From SAR86 cluster bacterium AG-422-O05 (GTDB lineage Bacteria > Pseudomonadota > Gammaproteobacteria > Magnimaribacterales > D2472), in NCBI GenBank assembly GCA_003213495.1, contig QCMW01000001.1:186001-250000 (forward strand): a stretch of DNA of 64,000 nucleotides, written 5' to 3'. A program made the position numbers and the translations under genes. The notes beneath the pieces were generated by a model. That model was given only the letters and a program-made list of their open reading frames with translations. It searched no databases and was not told where the DNA came from. Positions within the stretch are counted from its first letter, which is position 1. Each line of letters starts with the position of its first letter. Positions 20,750 through 32,155 of this stretch are shown here, in pieces.

Positions 20750-21255
20750 GATAGCTCTTCTACTTTTTTGCCTCTTCTTGTAGCAACTTTTTCAGGGGAT
20801 TCCATTGCACTTAAAGCATTAATTGTCGCCCTAACAACATTAACTGGATTTGTAGATCCATAGCATTTTGCTAAAACATTCTGAACGCCTGCTAACTCTA
20901 AAACTGCCCTCATAGCTCCCCCAGCAATTATTCCAGTACCTTCCGAAGCCGGCTGCATATAAACTTTAGCAGAGCCATGCTTAGCTTTTACTGGATACCA
21001 TAGTGTTGTATTGTTTAGTTCAACTTCTACCATACTCCTTCTAGCATTCTCCATTGCTTTTTGAATTGCAATTGGTACTTCTTTAGCCTTACCTCTTCCA
21101 AAACCAACCCTACCTTTTCCATCACCAACAACTGTAAGTGCGGTAAAGCCAAAAATACGTCCGCCTTTTACTACTTTAGCAACTCTATTTACTTGAACTA
21201 GTTTTTCTTCAAGTGCATCAACTTGCTGAGAATTCATTGCATTATTTTCTTTCAT
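20746..21255 (-). CDS. rpsE: 30S ribosomal protein S5
   Basis: 169 residues. The double-stranded RNA-binding-like N-terminal domain has [40 protein letters not shown], followed by the S5 C-terminal domain with [30 protein letters not shown]5 is part of the mRNA entry helicase and of accuracy control. A second in-frame ATG six codons in is possible; neither start has a clear Shine-Dalgarno sequence. Four bases after rplR. Confidence 0.96.
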   Translation of the reverse strand: MKENNAMNSQQVDALEEKLVQVNRVAKVVKGGRIFGFTALTVVGDGKGRVGFGRGKAKEVPIAIQKAMENARRSMVEVELNNTTLWYPVKAKHGSAKVYMQPASEGTGIIAGGAMRAVLELAGVQNVLAKCYGSTNPVNVVRATINALSAMESPEKVATRRGKKVEELS

Positions 21256-21259
21256 TTAT

Positions 21260-21607
21260 TTAAAACTCCAATCCTGCTTCTCGAGCAGATTCTGCTAACG
21301 CTTTTATTCGTCCATGATACTTATAACCAGATCTATCAAATACAACTTTTTTAATTCCATTTTCTAAAGCTCTCTCAGCAACTCTTTTTCCAACTGATGC
21401 AGCAGCTTCAATATTGTTAGACTTATCTTTGCTATCCTTTTCTGCAGTTGATGCTGAAACGATGACTTTTGTTCCTAAACTATCGAAAACTTGAGCATAA
21501 AAATGTTGTGATGATCTATAAACACTTAGTCTAGGAGAGTCTTGTACTTTGATTTTAGACCTAGTTTTTTTAGCTCTTCTTAATCTAGAAATATTTTTAA
21601 TACTCAT
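21260..21607 (-). CDS. rplR: 50S ribosomal protein L18
   Basis: 115 residues (E. coli 117). [17 protein letters not shown] and the C-terminal [26 protein letters not shown] are characteristic. L18 binds 5S rRNA with L5. Start overlaps the rplF stop by one base. Confidence 0.97.
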   Translation of the reverse strand: MSIKNISRLRRAKKTRSKIKVQDSPRLSVYRSSQHFYAQVFDSLGTKVIVSASTAEKDSKDKSNNIEAAASVGKRVAERALENGIKKVVFDRSGYKYHGRIKALAESAREAGLEF

Positions 21608-22155
21608 TATGCTCCTGCCCCTGCAGCTTTTTTGGCCTCTTTTCTTTTAACGTGCTCATCAGCATATCTAACACCTTTACCTTTGTATGGCTCAGGAGGT
21701 CTAAAAGATCTAATTTCAGCAGCAGCTTGTCCTAAAATCTGTTTATTATGACTCTTTAAAACTACTTCTGTCTGCGATGGTGTTTCAACTTCAACTTCAT
21801 CTGGAAGTTGATACTTAACAGGATGTGAAAATCCTAACGTAAGCTCAAGTAACTTACCAGATGCTTTGGCACGATAACCAACTCCAATCAATTCAAGTTT
21901 TTTTTCAAAACCTTCTGAGACACCAATCACCATATTATTAATCAAGGACCGAGAGGTTCCAGCAAGTGCAACGGACTGTTGATTTTCTTCATCATATTTA
22001 ATAGTTATAATTTTATCAGCAACGTCTAATGATATTGTGTCCGGTAGTACAAAATCTAACTCTCCTTTGCTACCCTTCACAATAACAACATTTTCACTGA
22101 TGTTTAAATCAACATTATCCGGAATTGTAATTGGATTTTTAGCTACTCTTGACAT
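21607..22155 (-). CDS. rplF: 50S ribosomal protein L6
   Basis: 182 residues, two L6 repeats; the C-terminal repeat ends with [29 protein letters not shown], the diagnostic motif that contacts the sarcin-ricin region. Starts [15 protein letters not shown]. Overlaps rpsH and rplR by one base each. Confidence 0.97.
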   Translation of the reverse strand: MSRVAKNPITIPDNVDLNISENVVIVKGSKGELDFVLPDTISLDVADKIITIKYDEENQQSVALAGTSRSLINNMVIGVSEGFEKKLELIGVGYRAKASGKLLELTLGFSHPVKYQLPDEVEVETPSQTEVVLKSHNKQILGQAAAEIRSFRPPEPYKGKGVRYADEHVKRKEAKKAAGAGA

Positions 22156-22556
22156 TAAAAAACCTCACATAAAATTTCGCCACCGACATTTTTGGCTCTT
22201 GCATCTTTATCAGTCATCAATCCTTGATTAGTAGATAGAATATAAGAACCAAGTCCATTCTTAACTGAATCTAATGAAGTTGAACTTGAATATTTTCTTA
22301 AACTTGGTTTACTAATTCTTTTTAGTTCTTTTATTACTGGTTCTTCATTGTGATATTTAAGTTCAACATTGATCATTGGTTTTTCAGAAACAGAATCATC
22401 TGTCTTCACACAACTTTTTAAGTAACCCTCAGCGACCAAAACATTTACAAGTTCATGTTTTAATTTTGAATAAGGTACAAATACGTTAGATTTTCCACGC
22501 ATTAAACCATTTCTAATTCTTGTTAAGCAGTCTGAAATAGGATCTTGAAAACTCAT
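22155..22556 (-). CDS. rpsH: 30S ribosomal protein S8
   Basis: 133 residues (E. coli 130) starting MSFQDPISDCLTRIRNG, ending STNQGLMTDKDARAKNVGGEILCEVF. S8 binds helix 21 of 16S rRNA and in E. coli represses the spc operon by binding near rplE. Four bases after rpsN. Confidence 0.97.
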   Translation of the reverse strand: MSFQDPISDCLTRIRNGLMRGKSNVFVPYSKLKHELVNVLVAEGYLKSCVKTDDSVSEKPMINVELKYHNEEPVIKELKRISKPSLRKYSSSTSLDSVKNGLGSYILSTNQGLMTDKDARAKNVGGEILCEVF

Positions 22557-22560
22557 AATA

Positions 22561-22866
22561 TCACCAACTTGATTTAACTAAACCAGGAATGTCCCCTCTC
22601 ATTGCAGCTTCTCTTAACTTGATTCTGCTCAAGCCAAATTTTCTGTATACGGCATGAGGTCTTCCTGTTACTTGACACCTTCTTACAACCCTTGATGGAC
22701 TAGCATTTCTTGGCAATTTCTGAAATTTGACACGCGCTTCATACCTCTCTTCAGAGCTTAAACTTTGATCATTCATTGCTTTTTTTAAAGCAGCCCTTTT
22801 TTCAGCATATTTTTCAACAGTTTTAATGCGTTTGACTTCTCTTGCTATCATTGATTTTTTTGCCAT
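22561..22866 (-). CDS. rpsN: 30S ribosomal protein S14 (zinc-independent form)
   Basis: 101 residues, the long proteobacterial form. The zinc ribbon cysteines are missing ([26 protein letters not shown] holds a single Cys), so this is the C- type that needs no zinc. In contrast, the L36 encoded in the same cluster keeps its zinc ligands. Eight bases after rplE. Confidence 0.97.
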   Translation of the reverse strand: MAKKSMIAREVKRIKTVEKYAEKRAALKKAMNDQSLSSEERYEARVKFQKLPRNASPSRVVRRCQVTGRPHAVYRKFGLSRIKLREAAMRGDIPGLVKSSW

Positions 22867-22874
22867 GCTAATAC

Positions 22875-23414
22875 CTATTGTTTAAATGGAAAATTTAAAG
22901 CTTTTAGTAAAGCTTTTGCATCTTCTTGGTTCTGAGCAGATGTATTAATACATACATCCATGCCTCTAATGTTATCTATGTTGTCATAATTAATTTCAGG
23001 AAAAATAATTTGTTCCTTTATGCCAAAGGAGTAATTGCCTTGTTGGTCAAAAGATTTTGGATTTAAGCCTCTAAAATCTCTTTCTCTTGGAATAGCAATC
23101 TTGATAAGCCTTTCTACAAAATCATACATTTTATTACCTCTCAAAGTGACTTTGCATCCTAACGGCCAGCCTTCTCTAATTTTAAAACTAGCAACTGATT
23201 GTCTTGCTCTAGTAACAACAGGTTTTTGTCCAGATATTACAGTAAGATTATCCAATGCAGACTCAAGATGTTTTTTATCATTTGCAGCTTCACCAACGCC
23301 CATATTTATAACCACTTTTGTCAATTTTGGTACAGCCATAATGTTTGATAACCCTAACTCTTCTTTAAGAGCTGGTCTCAATTCTTGGTGATATTTTTCT
23401 TTTAAATTAGCCAT
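22875..23414 (-). CDS. rplE: 50S ribosomal protein L5
   Basis: 179 residues, the E. coli length. [16 protein letters not shown] and [32 protein letters not shown] are typical. L5 carries 5S rRNA into the central protuberance and contacts P-site tRNA. Overlaps rplX by one base. Confidence 0.97.
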   Translation of the reverse strand: MANLKEKYHQELRPALKEELGLSNIMAVPKLTKVVINMGVGEAANDKKHLESALDNLTVISGQKPVVTRARQSVASFKIREGWPLGCKVTLRGNKMYDFVERLIKIAIPRERDFRGLNPKSFDQQGNYSFGIKEQIIFPEINYDNIDNIRGMDVCINTSAQNQEDAKALLKALNFPFKQ

Positions 23415-23749
23415 TACTTAATCTCAGCTCCATCAGATTTATAAAGTCTTATTTTTTTACCTTCTTTACTAGTTGAATATGCAATCTTGTCTTTTGATTT
23501 CTTTTTTGGATTCCATATAGCTAAATTTGACAAAGACATAGCAGCTTCTTGTTCAACAACTCCACCAGTAATTCCCATCTCAGGGTTAGGTTTGGTATGT
23601 TTTTTTACCATATTTATGCCAGTAACAATGCCTTTATTTTTTGATTTTAATATTTCTCTCAATGTACCTTTTTTGCCCACATCTTTACCTGAAATTACTA
23701 TAACTTCATCTCCTGTTCTTAATTTAGTTTGAAAAATGCCTTTGTTCAT
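23414..23749 (-). CDS. rplX: 50S ribosomal protein L24
   Basis: 111 residues from [28 protein letters not shown], whose KOW motif defines L24, an early 50S assembly protein. A longer frame to 23770 would overlap rplN by 20 bases and is not supported by the family; ATG 23749 sits one base after the rplN stop. Confidence 0.96.
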   Translation of the reverse strand: MNKGIFQTKLRTGDEVIVISGKDVGKKGTLREILKSKNKGIVTGINMVKKHTKPNPEMGITGGVVEQEAAMSLSNLAIWNPKKKSKDKIAYSTSKEGKKIRLYKSDGAEIK

Positions 23750-23750
23750 C

Positions 23751-24119
23751 TTATAAAACCTCTGGAGCAAGTGATAATATCTTCATATGCTTGCCCTCTC
23801 TTAACTCTCTCGTAACTGGTCCAAATACTCTAGTGCCAATTGGTGCCTTCTGTGCATTAATCAGCACAGCAGCATTTTCATCAAACTTAATCAAAGAACC
23901 GTCCCGTCTTCTAACACCTTTCTTAGATCTAACAATTAGGGCATCCACGACCTGTCCTTTTTTAACTTTTCCTGTTGGTATTGCCTCTCTTACAGCAACT
24001 TTGATTACGTCCCCAATATTTGCATATCTTCTTTTAGAGCCACCAAGAACTTTAATGCACATTACACTTCTTGCTCCACTATTGTCTGCAATTTTAAGGA
24101 GAGACTGCATTTGAATCAT
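23751..24119 (-). CDS. rplN: 50S ribosomal protein L14
   Basis: 122 residues, nearly colinear with E. coli L14 (123): [23 protein letters not shown] and [16 protein letters not shown]. It forms bridges to 16S rRNA and binds RsfS. Overlaps rpsQ by 4 bases. In E. coli this is the first gene of the spc operon; no promoter is evident here, so readthrough from S10 is likely. Confidence 0.97.
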   Translation of the reverse strand: MIQMQSLLKIADNSGARSVMCIKVLGGSKRRYANIGDVIKVAVREAIPTGKVKKGQVVDALIVRSKKGVRRRDGSLIKFDENAAVLINAQKAPIGTRVFGPVTRELREGKHMKILSLAPEVL

Positions 24120-24385
24120 TGTTCTTCCTCCGAGACTGTTTCTGAATCGCCATTAACTAAAACCCATGTTTTAAGCTTAGATATTGGTCTGCATTCTTTT
24201 ACAGAAACAATATCACCAACTGAGGCAATGTTATTTTCATCATGCGCATGAACTTTAGTAGCTCTCTTTATAACCTTGCCATAAATAGGATGTTTTACCT
24301 TCCTTTCAACTTTAACAGTGATTGTTTTGTCAGCTTTGTTGCTGGTAACAATCCCTGTCAATATTCTAGGATTAGTTGATTCCAT
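24116..24385 (-). CDS. rpsQ: 30S ribosomal protein S17
   Basis: 89 residues with the OB-fold S17 pattern [40 protein letters not shown]. Last gene of the classical S10 operon. Slight acidic tail (SETVSEEEQ). Overlaps rpmC by one base. Confidence 0.97.
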   Translation of the reverse strand: MESTNPRILTGIVTSNKADKTITVKVERKVKHPIYGKVIKRATKVHAHDENNIASVGDIVSVKECRPISKLKTWVLVNGDSETVSEEEQ

Positions 24386-24591
24386 TATTCTTTATCCTTT
24401 AGTTTTATTTCATTTATAACTGTTTTTATCATTGCTATCTTTCTTCTCACTTTTTTTAACTCGCTCGTTTCATTTAGCTGTCCTGTCTTATGTTTAATTC
24501 TCAAACTAAACTGAGACTCTCTTTCAGATATTAATTCAGCATTTAACTGGTCAATATTCTTTTTTCTTAAATCTATAAGTTCTTTATTCAT
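24385..24591 (-). CDS. rpmC: 50S ribosomal protein L29
   Basis: 68 residues, a two-helix protein ([32 protein letters not shown]) located near the polypeptide exit, next to L23. It directly abuts rplP without spacing. Confidence 0.96.
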   Translation of the reverse strand: MNKELIDLRKKNIDQLNAELISERESQFSLRIKHKTGQLNETSELKKVRRKIAMIKTVINEIKLKDKE

Positions 24592-25002
24592 TTATAGATC
24601 CTTCTTAATAAAATGAGTTTTAATTGGTAGCTTTGCTGAAGCGAGCCTAAAAGCTTCTCTAGCAAGCTCCTCCTCAACTCCTGCCATTTCAAACATAATT
24701 TTTCCTGGCTGTACTAAAGCCACCCAATATTCAACGTTACCTTTACCTTTACCCATTCTTACTTCTAAAGGTTTTTTTGTAATTGGTTTATCTGGGAAAA
24801 TTCTTATCCAAATGTTTCCGCCTCTTTTAATATATCTAGTCATTGCTCTTCTTGCAGCTTCTATTTGCCTAGCAGTAATTCTTCCTCTGTCAGAGGCAAC
24901 AAGACCAAATCTACCAAACGCAATAGTATTTCCGTTTTGTGCTAGGCCTCTATTTCGGCCTTTATGCATTTTTCTAAATTTAGTTTGTTTTGGTTGTAAC
25001 AT
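24592..25002 (-). CDS. rplP: 50S ribosomal protein L16
   Basis: 136 residues, E. coli length; [21 protein letters not shown] and RPFIEIG-type core replaced here by [22 protein letters not shown], then [24 protein letters not shown]. It organises the A-site region of 23S rRNA. Confidence 0.97.
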   Translation of the reverse strand: MLQPKQTKFRKMHKGRNRGLAQNGNTIAFGRFGLVASDRGRITARQIEAARRAMTRYIKRGGNIWIRIFPDKPITKKPLEVRMGKGKGNVEYWVALVQPGKIMFEMAGVEEELAREAFRLASAKLPIKTHFIKKDL

Positions 25003-25019
25003 AAAATTTAACTAGCTCC

Positions 25020-25667
25020 CTATTCAGTCTTATATGGATCTTCAGATATTTCTCCTCTATAAACCCAAACTTTGACTCCAATAATTCCATAAGTAGTAAG
25101 TGCTTCTGCAGTTCCATAATCAATGTCTGCTCTTAACGTATGAAGTGGTACTCTTCCTTCCCTGTACCATTCTGTTCTAGCAATTTCTGCACCATTCAAC
25201 CTACCAGAGACTTCAATACGTACTCCTTTTGCACTCTGTCTAAGAGCACTCTGAACAGTTCTTTTCATAGCTCTTCTGAACATGACTCTTTTTTCTAACT
25301 GTTGAGCAACTCCTTCAGCTAAAATCTTTGCATCTAAGTCTGGCTTTCTAACTTCCTTAATATTAATTTGAGTAGAACTTTTAACAATTTTTTCTATTTT
25401 TTTCTTTAAATTTTCTATTTCTTCACCACGTTTACCAATAATTATTCCAGGCCTAGCTGTATGAATGTTTACGATAAAGGTATCAGCGTTTCGTTCAAGT
25501 TCTACTTTGCTTATCGAAGAGTTTTTCAATCTGTTATTAATAAACTCTCTTACTTTGAGATCTTGTATTAAATTATTTGAAAAATCTTTGCCTTTTGCAT
25601 ACCAATTAGCATTTTGCTTTTTAGATATTCCTAGTCTAAAACCATTAGGGTTAACTTTTTGTCCCAT
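25020..25667 (-). CDS. rpsC: 30S ribosomal protein S3
   Basis: 215 residues. [16 protein letters not shown] start, a KH domain with [19 protein letters not shown], and the C-terminal domain with [33 protein letters not shown]3 helps unwind mRNA at the entry site. Shorter than E. coli (233) by loss of the C-terminal tail. 17 bases before rplP. Confidence 0.97.
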   Translation of the reverse strand: MGQKVNPNGFRLGISKKQNANWYAKGKDFSNNLIQDLKVREFINNRLKNSSISKVELERNADTFIVNIHTARPGIIIGKRGEEIENLKKKIEKIVKSSTQINIKEVRKPDLDAKILAEGVAQQLEKRVMFRRAMKRTVQSALRQSAKGVRIEVSGRLNGAEIARTEWYREGRVPLHTLRADIDYGTAEALTTYGIIGVKVWVYRGEISEDPYKTE

Positions 25668-26005
25668 TATTTTTCTACCTCTGTAAGTATTATTTCAATA
25701 TGACAGGTTGGCTTAATAATTCTATCTGCTCTGCCACGCGCTCTAGCTTTCATTCTTTTGAGCCTCATACCTTGATTAACAATCACTGTTTTAATGGATA
25801 GCTTATCAATATCTGAATTATTGTTATTTTCTGCATTAGCTATTGCTGACTCTAGTAATTTTTTCATTATTGCCGAGCCTTTTTGTTTATTGAATATTAG
25901 GAAGTCTAAAGCTTCGTCGACCTTCTTACCTCGAATTTGATCAGCAACTAATGCTGCTTTTTGAGGTGATAATCTTGTTCCTTTTAAGTATGCTCTTGTT
26001 TCCAT
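25667..26005 (-). CDS. rplV: 50S ribosomal protein L22
   Basis: 112 residues (E. coli 110). [25 protein letters not shown] and the exit-tunnel loop [17 protein letters not shown], where macrolide resistance changes occur, are present with no deletion. Overlaps rpsC by one base. Confidence 0.97.
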   Translation of the reverse strand: METRAYLKGTRLSPQKAALVADQIRGKKVDEALDFLIFNKQKGSAIMKKLLESAIANAENNNNSDIDKLSIKTVIVNQGMRLKRMKARARGRADRIIKPTCHIEIILTEVEK

Positions 26006-26007
26006 TA

Positions 26008-26277
26008 TTAAGCCTTCCTATCACCTGAATGCATTTTAAAAGTTCTAGTCATTGCAAATTCGCCGAGTTTATGGCCAACCATGTCTTCATTAATAAATAC
26101 TGGAACATGTTGTCTGCCATTGTGAACGGATATTGTCAAACCAACCATTGATGGAATAATCATTGATCTTCTAGACCAAGTTTTAATAGGCTTCTTATCA
26201 TTATTTGCTATAGCAGCATCAACTTTCTTTTGTAATGAAAGATCAACGAAAGGCCCTTTTTTCAATGATCTAGGCAT
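26008..26277 (-). CDS. rpsS: 30S ribosomal protein S19
   Basis: 89 residues; [20 protein letters not shown] and [36 protein letters not shown]. Binds the 16S head with S13. Two bases before rplV. Confidence 0.97.
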   Translation of the reverse strand: MPRSLKKGPFVDLSLQKKVDAAIANNDKKPIKTWSRRSMIIPSMVGLTISVHNGRQHVPVFINEDMVGHKLGEFAMTRTFKMHSGDRKA

Positions 26278-26278
26278 T

Positions 26279-27103
26279 TTATTTTTTACCTCTTCTTCTA
26301 ATAATTAAATCATCAGTTCTTTGATTTTTTCTAGTCTTATAGCCTTTGGTTGGTACTCCCCAAGGTGTGGATGGATGTCTTCCACCTGAGGTCCGTCCTT
26401 CACCACCACCATGAGGGTGATCAACTGGGTTCATAGCAACACCTCGGACTGTTGGTCTTACACCTCTCCATCTTTTAGCACCCGCTTTTCCAAGAGATTT
26501 TAGATTGCTTTCTTGATTTGAAACTGTTCCTAAAGTTGCTCTACATTCCCATAATACTTTTCTGGATTCGCCAGACTGAAGTCTAAGAGTTGCGTATATT
26601 CCCTCTTTTGCAACAAGTCTAGCTGATGTACCAGCACTTCTTGCTAATTGAGCTCCTTTTTCTGGTTTTAATTCAACACAGTGAACATTAGTTCCTAGTG
26701 GGATATCTTTTAGCTTCATTGAATTTCCTACTTTAATCTCACAATTATCTGAAGATATAATCTTGTCCCCAACCTTTAATTTAGAAGGAGCAATAATATA
26801 TCTTCTTTCACCATCAAGATATTTAAGAAGTGCTATGTGAGCAGTTCGATTTGGATCGTATTCAATTCTTTCTACGGTTGCAGGAATATCAAATTTATTT
26901 CGCTTAAAATCAATTACTCGATAATGTTGTTTATGCCCACCGCCTTTATGTCTGACAGTTATTCTTCCATTATTATTTCTGCCGCCTTTTTTAGCTTTTG
27001 CTTGAGTCAAAGATTTATGAGGCTTACCTTTATATAAATCAGATTTTATAGATATAAGTCCTCTTCTGCCTGGACTGGTTGGTTTTGATTTAACAATAGC
27101 CAT
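26279..27103 (-). CDS. rplB: 50S ribosomal protein L2
   Basis: 274 residues (E. coli 273). [21 protein letters not shown] in the N-terminal domain, and [37 protein letters not shown], with the histidine implicated in peptidyl transfer, in the C-terminal part. Confidence 0.98.
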   Translation of the reverse strand: MAIVKSKPTSPGRRGLISIKSDLYKGKPHKSLTQAKAKKGGRNNNGRITVRHKGGGHKQHYRVIDFKRNKFDIPATVERIEYDPNRTAHIALLKYLDGERRYIIAPSKLKVGDKIISSDNCEIKVGNSMKLKDIPLGTNVHCVELKPEKGAQLARSAGTSARLVAKEGIYATLRLQSGESRKVLWECRATLGTVSNQESNLKSLGKAGAKRWRGVRPTVRGVAMNPVDHPHGGGEGRTSGGRHPSTPWGVPTKGYKTRKNQRTDDLIIRRRGKK

Positions 27104-27399
27104 TAGTTTATACCCTCAAACTGGATTTCAGACCCTTCACTTATAGATACAAAAGCTTTTTTGTAGTCTGATTTTTTATACAAGCCAAATCTGTTTCTTT
27201 TTGTTTTTCCCTTTACAACTGAGGTTGTAACCTTAATAACTTCAACATTAAAAAGCTTTTCAACAGCTTTTTTAATTTCTTTTTTGTTAGCTGAAATATC
27301 AACTTTAAATACAACTTGTTTGAGAGACTCACCAAGCTGAGCAGTTTGTTCAGTAATGATAGGAGACTTTATAAGAGTGTATAACTTTTCTTTAGACAT
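27103..27399 (-). CDS. rplW: 50S ribosomal protein L23
   Basis: 98 residues (E. coli 100). [12 protein letters not shown] and the docking surface for trigger factor and SRP near the tunnel exit; [24 protein letters not shown] is typical. Overlaps rplD by 8 bases and rplB by one. Confidence 0.96.
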   Translation of the reverse strand: MSKEKLYTLIKSPIITEQTAQLGESLKQVVFKVDISANKKEIKKAVEKLFNVEVIKVTTSVVKGKTKRNRFGLYKKSDYKKAFVSISEGSEIQFEGIN

Positions 27400-28006
27400 T
27401 TATCCACTCCTCAATTTGCTTTAAGGCTTCACTTGTTACCGCAACTTTGTGAGATTTAATTAGATTTACAGGATTAATTTCTTTAACGGTAATTACATCA
27501 ACATTTGGAATATTCCTTGCTGAAAGATATAAATTCATATCTGTCTCATCGATAATAATTAAAACTTTGCTCAAAGAAAATTCTTTCAAAAAATTTGCAA
27601 TCTCTTTAGTTTTTGGCTTTTCTAGTACTGGTTTTTCAATCGCAACAAGTCTATTTTGTCTAACAAGCTCTGAAAATATAGACTTTATAGCAGCTCGATA
27701 CATTTTCTTATTAATTTTTTTAGAGAAATCTCTTGGTCTTGCTGCAAAAGTAACCCCTCCACCTCTCCATAAGGGGCTTCTAATTGTTCCTGCTCTTGCC
27801 CGGCCAGTTCCTTTTTGCCTATATGGCTTCTTACCACCACCTCTTACTTCAGATCTATTTTTCTGTTTGGCACTACCTTGTCTAGCAGCTGCCATAAAGC
27901 TGACAACAGCTTGATGGACTAAAGATTCGTTGAATTCTTTACTAAAGACCTCATTAGATATAGAGATATCTTTATTTTTACTATTTGATAAGAGCTCTAT
28001 TTTCAT
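27392..28006 (-). CDS. rplD: 50S ribosomal protein L4
   Basis: 204 residues (E. coli 201). The long tunnel-lining loop has [31 protein letters not shown]. In E. coli L4 also autoregulates the S10 operon through the rpsJ leader; the leader here (29013-29075) is short, and I see no clear equivalent structure. Overlaps rplC by 4 bases. Confidence 0.97.
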   Translation of the reverse strand: MKIELLSNSKNKDISISNEVFSKEFNESLVHQAVVSFMAAARQGSAKQKNRSEVRGGGKKPYRQKGTGRARAGTIRSPLWRGGGVTFAARPRDFSKKINKKMYRAAIKSIFSELVRQNRLVAIEKPVLEKPKTKEIANFLKEFSLSKVLIIIDETDMNLYLSARNIPNVDVITVKEINPVNLIKSHKVAVTSEALKQIEEWINV

Positions 28007-28644
28007 GATTTTTTAGTTTTTTTATGGGATGGTTTAATTTTTATTTCAGAGCCATTAAAACCTGGTACAGCTCCTTTTACATAAACAACATTATTTTCAA
28101 CATCTAATTCAACAATTTTTAAATTTTGAACTGTTTTTTGAACATTACCCATATGTCCTGACATTTTTTTACCTTTCCAAACTCTTCCAGGAGTTTGACA
28201 TTGTCCAATAGATCCATGAGCTCTATGTGCTAACGAGTTACCATGAGTTGCATCTTGCATAGAAAAATTATGTCTTTTTATGACACCTGCATATCCTTTA
28301 CCCTTTGATGTACCAGTAATGTCTACAAATTGTCCAACTTCAAAAATATCAGCTGTCATATGTTTCCCTATCTCAAATGTATCAATACCATTTTCAACTT
28401 TAAATTCTGATAAAGAGCCAGGATTTATACTATTTTTTTTAAAAAATTCAGACTGAGATTTTGAAAGATTATTAAGTTTTTTGGACTTTGATAATACTAC
28501 AGCGTTGTAACCATTATTTTCTTTGGTTTTAATATCAGCAACAAAATTGCCACAAACTGATATTGCTGTTACAGGGATAGATTCACCGTCTTCAAGAAAA
28601 AGACGTGACATACCGGATTTTTTTCCTATTAAGCCTATGCTCAA
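28003..28644 (-). CDS. rplC: 50S ribosomal protein L3
   Basis: 213 residues starting [25 protein letters not shown]; the core [37 protein letters not shown] holds the glutamine methylated by PrmB in relatives. The start codon is TTG (28642-28644), preceded by AAAGGAG five bases upstream, an unusual start for a highly expressed ribosomal protein. It follows rpsJ after 53 bases. Confidence 0.95.
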   Translation of the reverse strand: MSIGLIGKKSGMSRLFLEDGESIPVTAISVCGNFVADIKTKENNGYNAVVLSKSKKLNNLSKSQSEFFKKNSINPGSLSEFKVENGIDTFEIGKHMTADIFEVGQFVDITGTSKGKGYAGVIKRHNFSMQDATHGNSLAHRAHGSIGQCQTPGRVWKGKKMSGHMGNVQKTVQNLKIVELDVENNVVYVKGAVPGFNGSEIKIKPSHKKTKKS

Positions 28645-28697
28645 TTTTTACTCCTTTTACGGGGCTTTACCCTCTATGGCCGCTTTAGCGTTAAAAT

Positions 28698-29012
28698 TTA
28701 TTGTCCTGTGCTTATTTGAACATCTACCGCTGAAGATAGATCTAACTTCATCAAAGCGTCAACTGTTTTATCAGTTGGTTTAACAATATCCATTAATCTT
28801 TTATAAGTAACAATTTCGTATTGATCTCTTGCATCTTTATCTTTATGCGGAGAAATTAATACAGTTGTCCTTTCTTTTTTAACAGGTAATGGTATTGGTC
28901 CATTGATAATTGCGCCTGTTTTTTTTACAGTCTCAACTATTAATTTAGCCGAAGCATCAATTAATCTATAATCAAAAGCTTTTAGCCTTATTCTTATTGA
29001 TTGATTCTCCAT
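28698..29012 (-). CDS. rpsJ: 30S ribosomal protein S10 (NusE)
   Basis: 104 residues (E. coli 103). [29 protein letters not shown] and [30 protein letters not shown]10 is both a head protein and, as NusE, a transcription antitermination partner of NusG and NusB. First gene of the S10 operon, with its own promoter. Confidence 0.98.
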   Translation of the reverse strand: MENQSIRIRLKAFDYRLIDASAKLIVETVKKTGAIINGPIPLPVKKERTTVLISPHKDKDARDQYEIVTYKRLMDIVKPTDKTVDALMKLDLSSAVDVQISTGQ

Positions 29013-29075
29013 TTACCCTATTTATAACCTATTAAAATTAATTTTCTACATCGTGCAAAACGCAAAATGTGGCGT

Positions 29076-29105
29076 ATTCTAAGCTTGTAGAGCCCATTAT
29101 GTCAA
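29076..29105 (-). promoter_or_regulatory. S10 operon promoter
   Basis: Minus strand TTGACA (29100-29105), 18-base spacer, TAGAAT (29076-29081). Both boxes are near consensus. Transcription would start near 29069, giving a leader of about 56 bases before the rpsJ ATG. It lies between fusA and rpsJ, where no terminator is seen. Confidence 0.75.
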
Positions 29106-29135
29106 CATTATCGACCAGATTTATATCTCAGGTTT

Positions 29136-31238
29136 TTAAGCCGTTTTTAACTGTTCAGCAATATTGCTTGGAACTTCGCCATATTTTGTGAATTCCATAG
29201 TAAAAGTAGCTCTACCCTGAGTTTGTGATCTTAAGTCAGTGGCATAGCCAAACATTTCAGCAAGAGGCACTTCTGAGGAAACTTCTTTACCAGAAGTTAT
29301 ATCTTCCATACCTAAAATAATTCCTCTTCTTCTATTTAAATCTCCTACAACGTCTCCCATATGTTCTTCAGGCGTAACAACTACGACTTTCATAATAGGC
29401 TCAAGTAATGCAGGTTTAGCCTTATTAGCACCCTCTTTTAATGCCATTGAACCTGCAATCTTAAATGCCATTTCATTAGAATCAACGTCGTGAAAAGAGC
29501 CGTCATAAAGTGTTGCTCTAAGTGCTAACAATGGATATCCTGCTATGACTCCATTCTGCATTTGCTCTTGTATCCCTTTGTTTACAGCAGGAATATATTC
29601 TTTTGGTATTACTCCACCAACTATTTTGTCAACAAATTCATATTCATCATCAAGACCTAAAGGCTCTAATTTTAGCCATACATGTCCATATTGGCCCTTA
29701 CCACCACTTTGTCTTACAAACTTACCTTCAACTTCAACCGTTTCTTTAATAGTTTCTCTGTAAGCAACTTGAGGTTTTCCAATATTTGCCTCAACAGAAA
29801 ATTCTCTTTTCATTCTATCAACCAAAACATCTAAATGAAGCTCTCCCATACCTGAAATAATGGTTTGGCCAGATTCTTCATCACTAGCAACTCTGAAAGA
29901 TGGGTCTTCTTGAGCTAATTTACCTAAGGCTAAAGACATTTTTTCTTGGTCTTGTTTTGATTTAGGCTCAACAGCAACTGAGATAACAGGCTCAGGGAAA
30001 TCCATTCTTTCAAGAACTATAGGTTTATTAGCATCTGATAATGTATCACCTGTAGTTATGTCTTTTAAACCTATACATGCAGCAATGTCCCCTGCTCTTA
30101 CTTCTTTTATTTCTTCTCTATTATTTGAATGCATTTGCACCATTCTTCCAACTCTTTCCTTTTTAGATTTTGTAGTGTTCATAACACTATCTCCAACAGA
30201 GAGAACTCCGGAGTAAACTCTAATAAACGTTAAAGTTCCTACAAAAGGATCAGTAGCAATCTTAAAAGCTAGAGCAGAAAAAGGCTCATCATCTGATGAA
30301 GATCTTGAATCAGTCTCTTCGTCTTCTTCGCTGTTATTTGGTATAACACCCTCAATAGCTTTTACCTCATCGGGTGCAGGTAAAAAATCAATGACTGCAT
30401 CAAGAACAGCTTGAACGCCTTTATTTTTGAAAGCAGAACCACATAGAGCGATAATTATTTCGTTCTCCAGAGATCTTAATCTTAATCCTTCTTTTATTTG
30501 ATCTGCCGTTAAGTCCCCAGACTCTAAGTATGCATCCATTAACTCTTCATTAGCTTCAGCTGCAGCTTCAAGCATTTCTTCTCTAAGTTCAGAGCATCTA
30601 TCTGCTAGTTCATCAGGAATTTCTTTAGAATCAAAAGTTAGTCCTTGATCACCCTCGTTCCAATAAATGGCTCTCATATTTATTAAATCAACAACGCCTT
30701 TAAAGTCGTCTTCAGCGCCTATGTTATATTGAATAGGCACTACATTTGCTTGAAGTCTATCTTTAATTTGATCAATTACTTTCTCAAAATTTGCTCCAGC
30801 TCGATCCATTTTATTAACAAAAACAATCCTAGGAACTTCGTATCTGTTAGCTTGCCTCCAAACAGTCTCAGATTGAGGTTCAACACCAGATGTGCCACAA
30901 AAAACAACAACTGCCCCATCGAGAACTCTCAAAGATCTCTCTACTTCAATTGTAAAATCAACGTGCCCGGGCGTATCTATAATATTTATTCTATGTTGAG
31001 GATATTGCTGCTCCATTCCACTCCAAAAACATGTCGTTGCTGCAGATGTAATCGTAATACCTCTCTCTTGTTCTTGCTCCATCCAGTCCATAACAGCTGC
31101 TCCATCATGAACTTCTCCTATTTTGTGTGACAAGCCTGTATAGAAAAGAACTCTTTCAGTAGTGGTTGTTTTACCAGCATCAACATGAGCACAAATACCC
31201 ACATTTCTATATTTATTTAAAACGGTGTCTCTAGCCAT
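29136..31238 (-). CDS. fusA: Elongation factor G
   Basis: A 700-residue translocase GTPase (E. coli 704). G1 [13 protein letters not shown] near residue 18, switch [11 protein letters not shown]4 NKMDRAGA, then domains II-V, ending with [22 protein letters not shown]. An acidic insertion-like stretch ([19 protein letters not shown]) occurs near residue 300. It lies 18 bases after rpsG; unlike E. coli there is no tufA after it, and the S10 promoter follows directly. Confidence 0.98.
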   Translation of the reverse strand: MARDTVLNKYRNVGICAHVDAGKTTTTERVLFYTGLSHKIGEVHDGAAVMDWMEQEQERGITITSAATTCFWSGMEQQYPQHRINIIDTPGHVDFTIEVERSLRVLDGAVVVFCGTSGVEPQSETVWRQANRYEVPRIVFVNKMDRAGANFEKVIDQIKDRLQANVVPIQYNIGAEDDFKGVVDLINMRAIYWNEGDQGLTFDSKEIPDELADRCSELREEMLEAAAEANEELMDAYLESGDLTADQIKEGLRLRSLENEIIIALCGSAFKNKGVQAVLDAVIDFLPAPDEVKAIEGVIPNNSEEDEETDSRSSSDDEPFSALAFKIATDPFVGTLTFIRVYSGVLSVGDSVMNTTKSKKERVGRMVQMHSNNREEIKEVRAGDIAACIGLKDITTGDTLSDANKPIVLERMDFPEPVISVAVEPKSKQDQEKMSLALGKLAQEDPSFRVASDEESGQTIISGMGELHLDVLVDRMKREFSVEANIGKPQVAYRETIKETVEVEGKFVRQSGGKGQYGHVWLKLEPLGLDDEYEFVDKIVGGVIPKEYIPAVNKGIQEQMQNGVIAGYPLLALRATLYDGSFHDVDSNEMAFKIAGSMALKEGANKAKPALLEPIMKVVVVTPEEHMGDVVGDLNRRRGIILGMEDITSGKEVSSEVPLAEMFGYATDLRSQTQGRATFTMEFTKYGEVPSNIAEQLKTA

Positions 31239-31256
31239 ATTATTCTTTGTGTTTGA

Positions 31257-32101
<845 letters not shown>

Positions 32102-32124
32102 ATTAATTTTCTTTATAGGCCGCG

Positions 32125-32153
32125 ATTTTATAGAGCATATGGCTAATGGTCAA
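32125..32153 (-). promoter_or_regulatory. str operon (rpsL) promoter
   Basis: Minus strand TTGACC (32148-32153), 17-base spacer, TAAAAT (32125-32130). The -35 box lies directly upstream of the rpoC stop region boundary, so rpoC readthrough and this promoter probably both feed rpsL-rpsG-fusA. Confidence 0.75.
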
Positions 32154-32155
32154 CA

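Noticed and set aside
29106-29135. Terminator after fusA
   Set aside because: Only an imperfect short stem with mismatches and no T tract is present before the S10 promoter.
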